This document shows, in pieces, positions 34,397-45,518 of a DNA stretch of 64,000 bases (positions within the stretch are counted from its first letter, which is position 1; each line of letters begins with the position of its first letter). Origin of the DNA: Streptomyces coeruleorubidus (GTDB lineage: Bacteria > Actinomycetota > Actinomycetes > Streptomycetales > Streptomycetaceae); contig NZ_CP118527.1 in the NCBI RefSeq assembly GCF_028885415.1, positions 8,246,001 through 8,310,000 on the forward strand, in the 5' to 3' direction. The notes beneath the pieces were generated by a model that saw only the letters and a program-made list of their open reading frames with translations, had not been told where the DNA came from and made no database searches. Position numbers and translations under genes: made by a program.

Positions 34397-35223
34397 GGCC
34401 GCGCGGGCATCAGGTCGAGCAGGCGTTCGAAGGCATCACGCGCGAGCGGTGAGAGCCGCTCGTGCACGGCCCGGAACGTCTTCTCGGCCTGTTCCGCCGG
34501 CCAGTCGTCCGGCAGGTGCTTGACGGGCAGGCGCGGATCGCGCCGGACGATCCGCAGCCACTCGGTCTGGAGCCGCAGCCGCAGCACGAGAGCGTCGTCG
34601 GCGTCCGGCAGTTCGTCCTCCCACGGCTGCCAGCTCCGTACGAACGCCTCGTAGCGGCCGGCCAGGTCGGACAGCTCCCAGGTCTCCTCGATCATCTGGC
34701 CGATGTCCATCCCGGCGTCGGCATGCGCGCGGAAGACCTTCACATGGGCGGACAGGCCGAGCTCGGCGACCAGCGCCGACACGTCGACCTCGCCCGGCGC
34801 GATCCACAGGCCGTTGAACAGCGGGCCGAAGCCGCTCCAGGTCAGCTGGGAGCGCAGGTCGTGGCGCTGGCGCTGCCAGGACTCGGGCAGGGAGAAGCCG
34901 AGCAGGGTCCAGGTGCCGTCCCAGTGCCGGTTGACGGCGCCGGTCTGCCAGATGCGCCGCTCGCCGTCGCGCAGCACGGCTTCCGAGCGCTCGGTCAGCC
35001 CGAAGTACATCCGGCGGCCCTCGCGCTGGCGGCGCAGCAGGTCACGGTTGACCATGCGGGTCAGCGTGGAGCGGGTCGCCTGCTCGCCGATCCCGGCGCG
35101 GGCGAACACGTCGATGACGCTGCCCGAGTAGACGCACACATCGCGTCCGAGAACCTGGTCGCCCAGGAACGTCAGCATGAGGGACTGGGGCCGCAGCGAC
35201 TCTTCACCGGTCACGCGGCCCAC
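34387..35223 (-). CDS. PaaX-family transcriptional regulator
   Basis: A 278-residue regulator of the PaaX type, known for repressing phenylacetate and related aromatic-CoA catabolic operons with the acyl-CoA as inducer. N-terminal winged helix at 12-75 (LMLTFLGDQVLG, GIGEQATRSTLTRMVNRDLL, REGRRMYFGLT), followed by the PaaX middle domain (WDGTWTLLGFSLPESWQRQRH) and C-terminal domain (FVRSWQPWEDELPD). GTG 35223 follows GGAGG at 4-5 nt; GTG 35214 is an alternative. It faces the CoA-ligase operon tail to tail, suggesting it senses that operon's CoA intermediates. Confidence 0.92.
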   Translation of the reverse strand: MGRVTGEESLRPQSLMLTFLGDQVLGRDVCVYSGSVIDVFARAGIGEQATRSTLTRMVNRDLLRRQREGRRMYFGLTERSEAVLRDGERRIWQTGAVNRHWDGTWTLLGFSLPESWQRQRHDLRSQLTWSGFGPLFNGLWIAPGEVDVSALVAELGLSAHVKVFRAHADAGMDIGQMIEETWELSDLAGRYEAFVRSWQPWEDELPDADDALVLRLRLQTEWLRIVRRDPRLPVKHLPDDWPAEQAEKTFRAVHERLSPLARDAFERLLDLMPARPQA

Positions 35224-35238
35224 CGTACCTCCGCTCGA

Positions 35239-36087
35239 TCAGTCCGTGACCTGCTGGTACGTGTGGACGGCCGTCGTCACGGCGCACACGCCCGGCGGGA
35301 TCATCTGCGCCCGCAGGGTGCCGCTGTTCGTGTCGTAGTCGACGCCCTCCGTCTCGAAGGCGCCCGTGCACACGCTGCGCTGCGGCAGCGCGAAGAGACT
35401 CGTCACCGTGCCGGTGACCGGCTGCCCGTCCGGCTTGCGGGGCAGGTCGACCTGGAGCAGCGGCCGGATCTCCGGGAAGAGAGTGCCCGAGGCGTCGTTC
35501 GAGGCGCACAGCAGGCGGGTACCGGTGACGAAGTCGCAGCCCTGGATGTCGCGCACGGGCTTGTCCAGGGTGATCTGCCCGGCCTCCCCCAGCTCGCCAC
35601 CGGTGGGCGGCGTGGAGGGGTTGAGCAGCGGCGCCGGGAAGACCTGGAGCCGGTTCTGCACGCCCCACTCGCCCGACACCAGCCACTGGCCGTCGGGCGA
35701 GACGGTGGCGAAGGAGTTGTTCAGTTTCTCGCCCGGGTTCAGCGGGTGGACGTACTCGTAGCGCTTTCCGGCCGGGGTGGTGACCGCGAACATCTTGGAG
35801 GTGGCCGTGTCCGGGCCCTGGTAGGCGTCGAAGACATGGCCGCGCGCGATGTCCGGGTCGCCTATGTGGTTCCAGCCCTTGACCCGCAGGTCCAGCGGGA
35901 TGGAGGCAAGACCGCGGTACAGCAGGGAGCCGTCCGCGCGGCTGGCCAGGCCCTGCCCGCCGCCGAGGGTGTCGGTGTACGCCGTGCCGGTCTGAGCCCA
36001 CCGCGGGGCACCGGCGGCCGAGGCCGTTCCGGCGCCCAGCGTGAACACACCCAATAACGCGGTGGCGGCGAGCAGTTGACGTCTCAT
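35239..36087 (-). CDS. Secreted protein of unknown function with TTA codon
   Basis: A 282-residue exported protein. The signal peptide RRQLLAATALLGVFTLGAG ends at ASAAGA near residue 25. The mature part has repeated strands resembling a beta-propeller (GQGLASRADGSLLYRGLASI, NNSFATVSPDGQWLVSGEWG, RDIQGCDFVTGTRLLCASND) and four cysteines that may pair. I do not recognise a catalytic motif. ATG 36087 starts the signal peptide. Leucine codon 11 (36055-36057) is TTA, so expression should depend on bldA. It follows the PHP-domain gene by 4 bp and closes the leftward phosphoesterase operon. Confidence 0.85.
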   Translation of the reverse strand: MRRQLLAATALLGVFTLGAGTASAAGAPRWAQTGTAYTDTLGGGQGLASRADGSLLYRGLASIPLDLRVKGWNHIGDPDIARGHVFDAYQGPDTATSKMFAVTTPAGKRYEYVHPLNPGEKLNNSFATVSPDGQWLVSGEWGVQNRLQVFPAPLLNPSTPPTGGELGEAGQITLDKPVRDIQGCDFVTGTRLLCASNDASGTLFPEIRPLLQVDLPRKPDGQPVTGTVTSLFALPQRSVCTGAFETEGVDYDTNSGTLRAQMIPPGVCAVTTAVHTYQQVTD

Positions 36088-36091
36088 CAGA

Positions 36092-37768
36092 TCAGACACC
36101 TTCCACGTCGACGAATACCGGGTTCGAATAGAACCACGTATCCGCCCACGGGTCACCGTCCCCGGGCGCGTGCGGAACCGGCCCGTGCGGGTCGACCGAG
36201 GCGCCGAGGTAGCCGGTGCCGTGCCGGTTGCCGTCGCTGCCGCGCAGCCGCACGTAGAAGGACTCCTCGCCCGCGGTCAGCGGGATGCGCAGGGTGTAGG
36301 TGCCCGTGCGGCCGGAGACGTCCTGCGAGCGGACGACGCGGGTGTCGGGGGCCTTCCAGGTGTCGCGGTCGGCGACCGGGCCGCGCACCGCGCCCCGGAT
36401 GACGTCCACGTGTGCCAACTCGGGCAGGATGCCCCGCGGGTTGGGCCGCGAGGCGGTCGTCACGGTGACGTCCAGGGTGAGCCTCTCGCCCTTGCGGACC
36501 CGCAGCCGGCCGCCGAGCGTCACGCCCCGGCCCCGGTCGCGGTCCCGCTTCAGACGGACGTCGAGCCCGTCGAGCAGATGCCCGTGGTCGAGCCAGACCC
36601 GGCCCGCGCGCAGGCCCGCCATGACCGCGCGGTAGCCGTACCGAGTCACGCCCACATGAGTACGGCTGAACTGGCCGGGCCAGAAGTCGCTGCCCGGCTG
36701 CGGGGTGTCCGTGTTCACCGGGTCGGGCAGCTTCCCGGTGCTGTCGAAGGTCTGGCCGGGCTGCCAGTCGCCGTTCTTCCAAGTGTCGAAGACGATCCGG
36801 TGGGCGTCGGAGTTGGTGGTGATCGTAAGCAGCCGCCCCTCGGCGAGCATCGAGTCCCACAGACCGCCGACGGTGGCGGTCGCCCAGTCGAATCCGCCGT
36901 AAGTCAGGTAGGCGTTCGCCGGGTAGCCCGGCCAGGACTGCGCGGACGGCTTGTTCTCGTACTCGCCGCGGATCGACGTGGCGCCCCGCCAACCGGGGAT
37001 GGCGGCGCCCTGGGCGCCCGGCGCGCCCTCCATGCCGATCATGATCCCGGGCGCCGCGTCCCGCCAGTTGCGCATCTCGTGCGGGGAGTCGATGCCCAGG
37101 CGCATCGGGTGGTTGGCGAGGACCAGCACGTCGTCGACGTATCCCGAACGGCGCTGCCCGGCCAGCCACTTGAGGGCCTTGACGGCGTGCGCCTCGTTGC
37201 GGGCGGTGTCCGCGTCGGCGGGGCCGCCCTTGTCGTAGCCGAGGAGTTTGCCGTCGTAGGCGCGCTCGAACCGGGTGAGCAGGTCGACCTCGTGCGGGCC
37301 GGGCGCGGTGAACACCGTGCAGTGCTCGGCCGCCGGGATGTACCACTCCAGGCCCTGGAAGATCAGCTGACGCGGGTTCTCGGCACGCGCCTTCAGGATC
37401 TCCCGGTGCTCCAGCGCGGCCCCGAAGTCGGCGTGCCCGAAGTTGGAGTGCTCGGTGAACACCATCCAGTCCAGGCCGTACTTCGCGCCCGCGGCGGCCA
37501 GTTGGGAGAACGTGTACTTGGCGTCGTGGCTGTAGACGGTGTGGATGTGGTGGTCGCCGACGAGGTAGGCGAGGCGAGGGTCCTCGCCGCCCAGCCGGCT
37601 GCTGCCGCCGTCGGCGGCCAGGGCCGGGGCCGCCGCCGGGCCCAGGGCGAACGCGGCGCCGAACAGGCCCGCGCGGCGCAGGAGCCCGCGGCGGGAGACG
37701 CCCTGAGGATCGAGGGTGGCGGGGGAGACGGACGGGTCGGCCCAGGCGGGCAGCCGCTGCTCGGTCAT
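36092..37768 (-). CDS. Tat-exported PHP-domain metallohydrolase (CehA/McbA type)
   Basis: A 558-residue secreted phosphoesterase-like protein. A twin-arginine signal, SRRGLLRRAGLFGAAFALG, ends near ALAADG at residue 52. The PHP fold begins at DHHIHTVYSHDAKYTF with the HxH metal pair, then VFTEHSNFGHADF, LANHPMRLGID and ITTNSDAHRIVFD, supplying metal ligands. The C-terminal third is beta-rich (LTLDVTVTTASRPNPRG). PHP enzymes of this group hydrolyse phosphate esters or carbamates. ATG 37768 follows AGGGAACC. It lies between two other export-linked genes and downstream of a calcineurin-like phosphoesterase, pointing to extracellular phosphate-ester removal. Confidence 0.88.
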   Translation of the reverse strand: MTEQRLPAWADPSVSPATLDPQGVSRRGLLRRAGLFGAAFALGPAAAPALAADGGSSRLGGEDPRLAYLVGDHHIHTVYSHDAKYTFSQLAAAGAKYGLDWMVFTEHSNFGHADFGAALEHREILKARAENPRQLIFQGLEWYIPAAEHCTVFTAPGPHEVDLLTRFERAYDGKLLGYDKGGPADADTARNEAHAVKALKWLAGQRRSGYVDDVLVLANHPMRLGIDSPHEMRNWRDAAPGIMIGMEGAPGAQGAAIPGWRGATSIRGEYENKPSAQSWPGYPANAYLTYGGFDWATATVGGLWDSMLAEGRLLTITTNSDAHRIVFDTWKNGDWQPGQTFDSTGKLPDPVNTDTPQPGSDFWPGQFSRTHVGVTRYGYRAVMAGLRAGRVWLDHGHLLDGLDVRLKRDRDRGRGVTLGGRLRVRKGERLTLDVTVTTASRPNPRGILPELAHVDVIRGAVRGPVADRDTWKAPDTRVVRSQDVSGRTGTYTLRIPLTAGEESFYVRLRGSDGNRHGTGYLGASVDPHGPVPHAPGDGDPWADTWFYSNPVFVDVEGV

Positions 37769-37785
37769 GAAGGTTCCCTGGGAGG

Positions 37786-39621
37786 TCAGTGGTTCATGAA
37801 GGAGGTGACGGGCAGCGCCCGGGCGACGATCCGGACGTCGCCGAGCCGGCCGCGGAAGATCTGGTCGATCTTTCCGCCGTACTCGTAGCCGCCGAGCAGC
37901 CACGGCAGGCCGACGGAGGTGATGCCGACGGAGGACGCCTTGGGGTTGCGCAGGACCGGGCAGCCCTCGACGTACATCGTGGTGTGCCTGCCGTCGTTGA
38001 CGACCGCGAGGTGCCACCAGGTCTCCAGCGGTGTCTCCTGGCCCCAGTTGGTGGCGATGCCCTGCTGGTTGAGGGGGCGCATCGCCCACTGCGGTTCACG
38101 GTCGTTGGACAGGGACAGCGTCGCCAGCGGCTCGTCGGGGTCGTCGGCGGTCTTCCCGGCGGCGCCGCCCGTGCCCGTGCGCCCGACCAGACCCGACCAG
38201 GCGTTGTGGTCCGGATCCCAGTCGCCGGGCAGCCGGTAGAACGCCTCGATGGTGTAGCCGTCCTTGAACGTCGCCGAGTTGAGCGGAGCGCCGTCGACCG
38301 TGCGCAGGTAGGCGCCCTTCAGCGGGGACTTGAAGCCCTGGAACTCCAGGCTGCCGTGGCCCGGCTGGTCGGGGTGGTGGTCCGCCGACCAGCCCAGCGC
38401 GCCGCCGCCCACCGCGACGAGCGAGAGGTCGTTGCCGCGCCCGGACAGGTCCCGGACCGTTCCAGCCGTGCCGTCGACGGGCTTCTCGAATCGCCAGTAC
38501 GCCACCGTGCCCGGGACCAGCATCTTCGCGGCGGGCCGCGCCGGACGGGCGGGCACGGGCGCGAAGCCGGAGAAGCGCTCCTCGAAGTCGATCTCGACGG
38601 AGAACCGGTCGGCGTCGCCGCTCAGCTCCATCTCCTGCCGCTCCAGCTCGTTGAGCCCCTTCCTCGCCCGGCCCAGGATCCACGGGGAGACCGTCTCCAC
38701 GTCGATGACGTTGCGGTCCAGGTCGAACCGGTAGAGGCGGATCATCGCCGCGCCGCCGAAGTAGCGGTTCTGGTAGTTCGTCAGATGCAGGTGGACGTCG
38801 TGCCCGGCCGCGTTCTTCCGCGTCGCGCGGGCGGCGGGCCAGTAGTGCCCGTTGAGGGTGAGGAAGATCTGGTCGTGGTCCTCGATCAGCCGGTCCCACA
38901 GCTGCTGCCCGTACGCCGACAGGGAGTCCTCCTCGGCGACCAGCTCATGGGTGGTGAGGATGACGGGCGTCTTCGGATGCCGTGCCATCACATCCTTCGC
39001 CCACGCGTAGCCCTGCGGCGACAGCCGCCAGTCCAGCGCGAGCACCATCCACTCCCGGCCGCCCGCGGTGAACAGGTGGAAGGTGTTGTAGCCGTCCGGG
39101 GAGGCACCGCCGAACGCCGGCTTCCCCTTGAACCGCTGCGGCCCGAAGGCGTCCAGATACGGGGTCGCGCCGCGCTGGTCGGTCGTCGACGACTTCACGT
39201 CGTGGTTGCCGGCCAGGACGCTGTAGCCGACGCCCCGCCGGTCCAGCAGCGAGAACGCCTCGCTGATCGCCGCGAACTCCTCCTTCGCGCCGTTCTGCGT
39301 GAGGTCCCCGAGGTGGGACAGGAAGACGATGTTCTCCTGACTGCCGTGCTCCAGCAGATAGCGCAGCGACGCCTCGACCGGTGCCTTGTCGATGCTCGGC
39401 CCGTCGAAGAGGTACTGCGTGTCCGGCATCACGGCGAGGGTGAAGCGGCGGCTGCGCGGGTCGGGGCGCGGGCTCGCCGGTGCCGCCGCGGCGGTGACGG
39501 CCGGCAGCGCGGCCACCGCCGTGGCGGTCGCGCCGAGCAGCGCGGTCGCGCGCAGGAAACCGCGTCTTCCGGCACCGGCCTGGGGGGCCTCGCCCGGGTC
39601 GTGGTCATGCGAAGTGCACAC
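37786..39621 (-). CDS. Tat-exported calcineurin-like phosphoesterase with LamG-type domain
   Basis: A 611-residue secreted protein. Twin-arginine signal GRRGFLRATALLGATATAVA near residues 19-38. Metallophosphoesterase motifs: MPDTQYL, SHLGDLTQNG, LAGNHDVKSS and TTHELV/LNGHYWPAA, covering the expected metal ligands in order over residues 65-275. From residue 390 a concanavalin/LamG-like domain (GTVAYWRFEKPVDGTAGTVR, LEFQGFKSPLKGAYLRT, WWHLAVVNDGRHTTMYVEG) could bind glycan. GTG 39621 is chosen because it follows GGAG by 5 nt; upstream frame is unsupported. It is followed within 17 bp by the PHP-domain gene. Confidence 0.9.
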   Translation of the reverse strand: MCTSHDHDPGEAPQAGAGRRGFLRATALLGATATAVAALPAVTAAAAPASPRPDPRSRRFTLAVMPDTQYLFDGPSIDKAPVEASLRYLLEHGSQENIVFLSHLGDLTQNGAKEEFAAISEAFSLLDRRGVGYSVLAGNHDVKSSTTDQRGATPYLDAFGPQRFKGKPAFGGASPDGYNTFHLFTAGGREWMVLALDWRLSPQGYAWAKDVMARHPKTPVILTTHELVAEEDSLSAYGQQLWDRLIEDHDQIFLTLNGHYWPAARATRKNAAGHDVHLHLTNYQNRYFGGAAMIRLYRFDLDRNVIDVETVSPWILGRARKGLNELERQEMELSGDADRFSVEIDFEERFSGFAPVPARPARPAAKMLVPGTVAYWRFEKPVDGTAGTVRDLSGRGNDLSLVAVGGGALGWSADHHPDQPGHGSLEFQGFKSPLKGAYLRTVDGAPLNSATFKDGYTIEAFYRLPGDWDPDHNAWSGLVGRTGTGGAAGKTADDPDEPLATLSLSNDREPQWAMRPLNQQGIATNWGQETPLETWWHLAVVNDGRHTTMYVEGCPVLRNPKASSVGITSVGLPWLLGGYEYGGKIDQIFRGRLGDVRIVARALPVTSFMNH

Positions 39622-39665
39622 AGGTGCTCCATGAGGTGACAGAGGAGGTGACAGAGCGGGAGAAC

Positions 39666-42595
<2,930 letters not shown>

Positions 42596-42599
<4 letters not shown>

Positions 42600-43513
42600 G
42601 ACCATTCCGAAGTGGGTGCGGTGGGCCGGGGCAGGACGCGCCCTTGCAAGCCCCAGACGGGGTCGACGGGGATGCCGAGACGGTCGAGGGCGGTAGGGGC
42701 GATGTCGATGAGACGGGGCGTGTCGAGCCTGGTGCCCGCGGACCCGCCGGGCCTGCCGGGCTCGGCGAGGATGACGAAGACCTCCCGTTCGGCACGCGTG
42801 TCGCCGCCGTGGCCGCCGGTGTCGAGGTGTCCGTGGTCCGTGGTGACCAGCACGGTCCAGTGCTCGTGGGCGCGCCGCGCGTCGATCACCTCCAGGAGCC
42901 GCCCGAGGTGGGCGTCCTGGGCGAGCAGGGCCCGGTCGTAGGCGGTGGAGAGGGGGCCGGTGGCGTGGCCGGCCTCGTCGGTGGCGCCGAAGTACACGAA
43001 CAGGGCGTCCGGGTCGTCCTCGGCGAGCCGGCGCGCGGCGGTGTCGGCGACGAGGCGGTCGGCGGTTTCGTAGCCGTCGGACTCGCCGTCGTAGCGCACC
43101 CGCCGACCGATGGCGGCGCCGAGGACGCCCCGGTCGACCAGCTCCGGCCAGGACACCACCGCCGCCGTGCGCAGACCGGGCCGGGCGGTGGCGGCGCGGC
43201 TGAGGAAGTCGGGGTAGCGGGCGTAGTCGGCGCCGAGGAAGTCGTTGCCGGTCACCCCGTGCCGGTCGGGCCACACCCCGGTCAGCACGCTCGACCAGCC
43301 GGGTCCGGAGTCGGTGTAGGCCGTGCCGGCCGACGGCCCGTCCTCGGCCCGGCCGTAGGGCAGCATGCTGGTGCCGTGGGCGCCCGCGGCCATCAGGCCG
43401 TGCAGCACTGGTGCGGTGGCGGGCGACAGGATCAGCCGGTCGAAGCGCAGCCCGTCCATGCCCACGACGAGCACCTTGGCGCGTGCGCTGCTGTCGGCGT
43501 CGATGTCCGTCAC
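42596..43513 (-). CDS. Alkaline-phosphatase-superfamily phosphodiesterase/pyrophosphatase
   Basis: A 305-residue intracellular enzyme of the nucleotide pyrophosphatase/phosphodiesterase group. Metal site VVGMDGLRFDRL at residue 17, nucleophile region TDSGPGWSSVLTGVWPDRHG near 67-86, second metal site FGATDEAGHATGP near 176 and TTDHGHLDTGGHGG near 224. No leader peptide is present. GTG 43513 follows GAGGGAGG. It is translationally coupled to the GH2 gene downstream and separated from the ABC permease upstream by a strong hairpin, so it may start a separate transcript. A phosphodiester or pyrophosphate in the imported glycan is a possible substrate. Confidence 0.9.
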
Positions 43514-43579
43514 TGTTTGCCTCCCTCGTCGCTCGTGTGTGCTGCACTGGCCCGGTCAACCACGAGCTCGGGGCGGCTT

Positions 43580-43625
43580 GTCCGTTGTCGACTGCCGGGA
43601 CGCTGTGGCTGATCGCGCAGTTCCC
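43580..43625 (-). repeat. Streptomyces-type interspersed intergenic repeat
   Basis: The stretch containing GTTGTCGACTGCCGGGACGC and TGATCGCGCAGTTCCCCGCG resembles a short sequence found between many genes in Streptomyces, usually next to a GC-rich hairpin as here. Recognition is from general familiarity. It lies in the 150-bp gap between the ABC permease and the phosphoesterase gene. Confidence 0.7.
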
Positions 43626-43660
43626 CGCGCCCCTTGGGGGCGCCCCCCCCAAGGGGCGCG
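43626..43660. terminator. Perfect 15-bp hairpin after the ABC transporter operon
   Basis: CGCGCCCCTTGGGGG (43626-43640) and CCCCCAAGGGGCGCG (43646-43660) are perfect inverted arms around CGCCC. It starts 2 bp after the permease stop codon and should end or attenuate the kinase-transporter transcript before the phosphoesterase-GH2 genes. Confidence 0.88.
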
Positions 43661-43662
43661 CG

Positions 43663-44511
43663 TCAGCTTCCCTGCACCGCTCCCTCGGTGGCGCCCGCGA
43701 TGAACCCGCGGGCGAAGATGGTGAAGACCACGACCAGCGGGATCGCCGCCATGAGCACGCCGGCCATGACCATGCTGTAGTCGGTGGTGTGGCCGACATG
43801 GAGCTGGGCGAGCGCCACCTGGAGGGTGAGGTGGCCGGGGTCGGTGAGCACGACGAGCGGCCAGATGTAGTCGTTCCAGGCACCGACGAAGGCGTAGATG
43901 GCGAGGAACGACAGCGCGGGTTTGATCATCGGCAGCACGATGTTCCAGTACTGGCGGAAGAACCCCGCACCGTCGATGCGCGCCGCGTCGAGGAGTTCGT
44001 CCGGCACGCCGTTCTGTATGTACTGACGCAGCCAGAAGATACCGAAGGCGTTGGCGAGGGCGGGCAGGACCAGTGCCTTGAGCGTGCCGACCCAGCCGAT
44101 GTCGGACATGAGGATGAACTGGGGCAGGACGGCCAGCTGGAGCGGCAGCATCATGAACCCCACCAGCATGGCGAACAGCACCTTGCGCCCGGGGAAGTCG
44201 AACTTGGCGAAGGCGAAGGCCGCCAGGGAGTCGACGAACAGGACCAGGACGGTGGTGACGGTCGCGACGACGAGCGTGTTCAGCATCGACCCGAAGAAGT
44301 CGATGGTGTCGAGCACGTGCCGGATGTTCTCCAGCAGCTGGGAACCGAAGGTCAGCTTCGGCGGGCTCTTGTAGATGTCCTGGGTGGTGTTCGTCGCCAT
44401 GACGATCGTCCACAGGAACGGGAAGACCGAGATCAGGACGGCCAGGACGAGGACGATGTGCGCGGTCAGGCCCTTGGGGCGCCGGGACCGCCTCGTGACC
44501 GCTGCGGTCAT
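43663..44511 (-). CDS. Carbohydrate ABC transporter permease (MalG type)
   Basis: A 282-residue inner-membrane permease with six hydrophobic segments, beginning GLTAHIVLVLAVLISVFPFLW. The EAA loop that contacts the ATPase reads ELLDAARIDGAGFFRQYWNI near residue 190, followed by PALSFLAIYAFVGAWNDYIW. ATG 44511 overlaps the stop of the companion permease (ATGA). Together with the 44508 permease and 45517 binding protein it makes an oligosaccharide importer of the CUT1 type. No ATPase is encoded nearby, so a shared one such as MsiK is presumably used. Confidence 0.94.
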   Translation of the reverse strand: MTAAVTRRSRRPKGLTAHIVLVLAVLISVFPFLWTIVMATNTTQDIYKSPPKLTFGSQLLENIRHVLDTIDFFGSMLNTLVVATVTTVLVLFVDSLAAFAFAKFDFPGRKVLFAMLVGFMMLPLQLAVLPQFILMSDIGWVGTLKALVLPALANAFGIFWLRQYIQNGVPDELLDAARIDGAGFFRQYWNIVLPMIKPALSFLAIYAFVGAWNDYIWPLVVLTDPGHLTLQVALAQLHVGHTTDYSMVMAGVLMAAIPLVVVFTIFARGFIAGATEGAVQGS

Positions 44512-45515
44512 GACTTCCTCCCGCGCTGGACGAGGCGCCAGTTGACGACGACCAGCACCATGATCAGTACGAAGAAGGCCCACACGATGGCCGCGCCGTA
44601 GCCGTAGTCGTTGTTGACGAAGGCCGACTGGTAGAAGTACAGCAGCGTGGTCAGGCCCGCCTGGCCGGGGCCGCCGAGGTTCGGGTTGGCGGCGTTGCTG
44701 CCGAACAGGACCTGGGGTTCGCTGAAGCTCTGCAGGCCGTTGATGGTCGAGATGATGACGGTGAACAGGATGATGGGCCGCATGATCGGCATGGTGATCT
44801 GGAAGAACGTGCGGACGGGTCCGGCGCCGTCCAGCTTGGCGGCCTCGTAGATCTGCGTGGGGATGGCCTGGAGGCCCGCCAGGTAGATGATCATGTTGTA
44901 GCCGGTCCACATCCAGGTCATCAGCAGCGCGATGACCAGTTTGATCAGCCACGGATTGCTCAGCCACGGAACGGGTGAGATGCCGACCATGCCCAGGATC
45001 GCGTTGACCAGGCCGAAGTTGTTGCTGAACACCGCGCCGAAGAAGATCGACACGGCGACGATCGAGGTGACGTTCGGTATGTAGAGGGCGATGCGGTAGA
45101 AGCTCTTGAAGCGGCGCACCGAATGCAGCAGCGTCGCCAGCACCAGGGCGCCGAACAGCGTGGGGACGGTGGACAGGACCCAGATCACCAGGGTGTTGCG
45201 GATCGACATCCAGAAGACCGGGTCCGACCACAGGAACCGGAACTGGTCCAGACCCACGAACTGCATGGTGCCCATGCCGTCCCAGCGCTGGAAGGCGAGG
45301 TACAGCGAGTAGAAGACCGGGAAGAACGAGAAGACGCCGAAGATCACGAAGAAGGGCGAGATCGCCAGGTACTGCCGCCAGTGCGTCAGCACCCCGCGAC
45401 GGCTTGGCCGCACGGTGCCCGCGGGCGGCGTGCGCCGCGGGCGGAAGCGGGCCGGGCCCGGCCCGCCGCGGTGCCGGGGCACTGCGGCGGGACCGGTGAC
45501 CGGAGGTGACGTCAC
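44508..45515 (-). CDS. Carbohydrate ABC transporter permease (MalF type)
   Basis: A 335-residue permease with about six membrane helices from residue 50 on (AISPFFVIFGVFSFFPVFYS first). The EAA loop is QIYEAAKLDGAGPVRTFFQI near 240. The N-terminal 45 residues are basic, proline- and arginine-rich, longer than usual, so a downstream start is conceivable. GTG 45515 lies one base after the binding-protein stop and inside a 16-bp palindrome that could hide the ribosome site and set the permease level below that of the binding protein. Confidence 0.93.
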   Translation of the reverse strand: MTSPPVTGPAAVPRHRGGPGPARFRPRRTPPAGTVRPSRRGVLTHWRQYLAISPFFVIFGVFSFFPVFYSLYLAFQRWDGMGTMQFVGLDQFRFLWSDPVFWMSIRNTLVIWVLSTVPTLFGALVLATLLHSVRRFKSFYRIALYIPNVTSIVAVSIFFGAVFSNNFGLVNAILGMVGISPVPWLSNPWLIKLVIALLMTWMWTGYNMIIYLAGLQAIPTQIYEAAKLDGAGPVRTFFQITMPIMRPIILFTVIISTINGLQSFSEPQVLFGSNAANPNLGGPGQAGLTTLLYFYQSAFVNNDYGYGAAIVWAFFVLIMVLVVVNWRLVQRGRKS

Positions 45516-45518
45516 CTC
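45503..45518. promoter_or_regulatory. 16-bp palindrome across binding-protein stop and permease start
   Basis: GAGGTGACGTCACCTC is a perfect palindrome covering the end of the binding-protein stop codon and the GTG start of the first permease. As RNA it can fold on itself or pair between transcripts; as DNA it could be an operator. It explains a possible drop in expression between the two genes. Confidence 0.6.
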
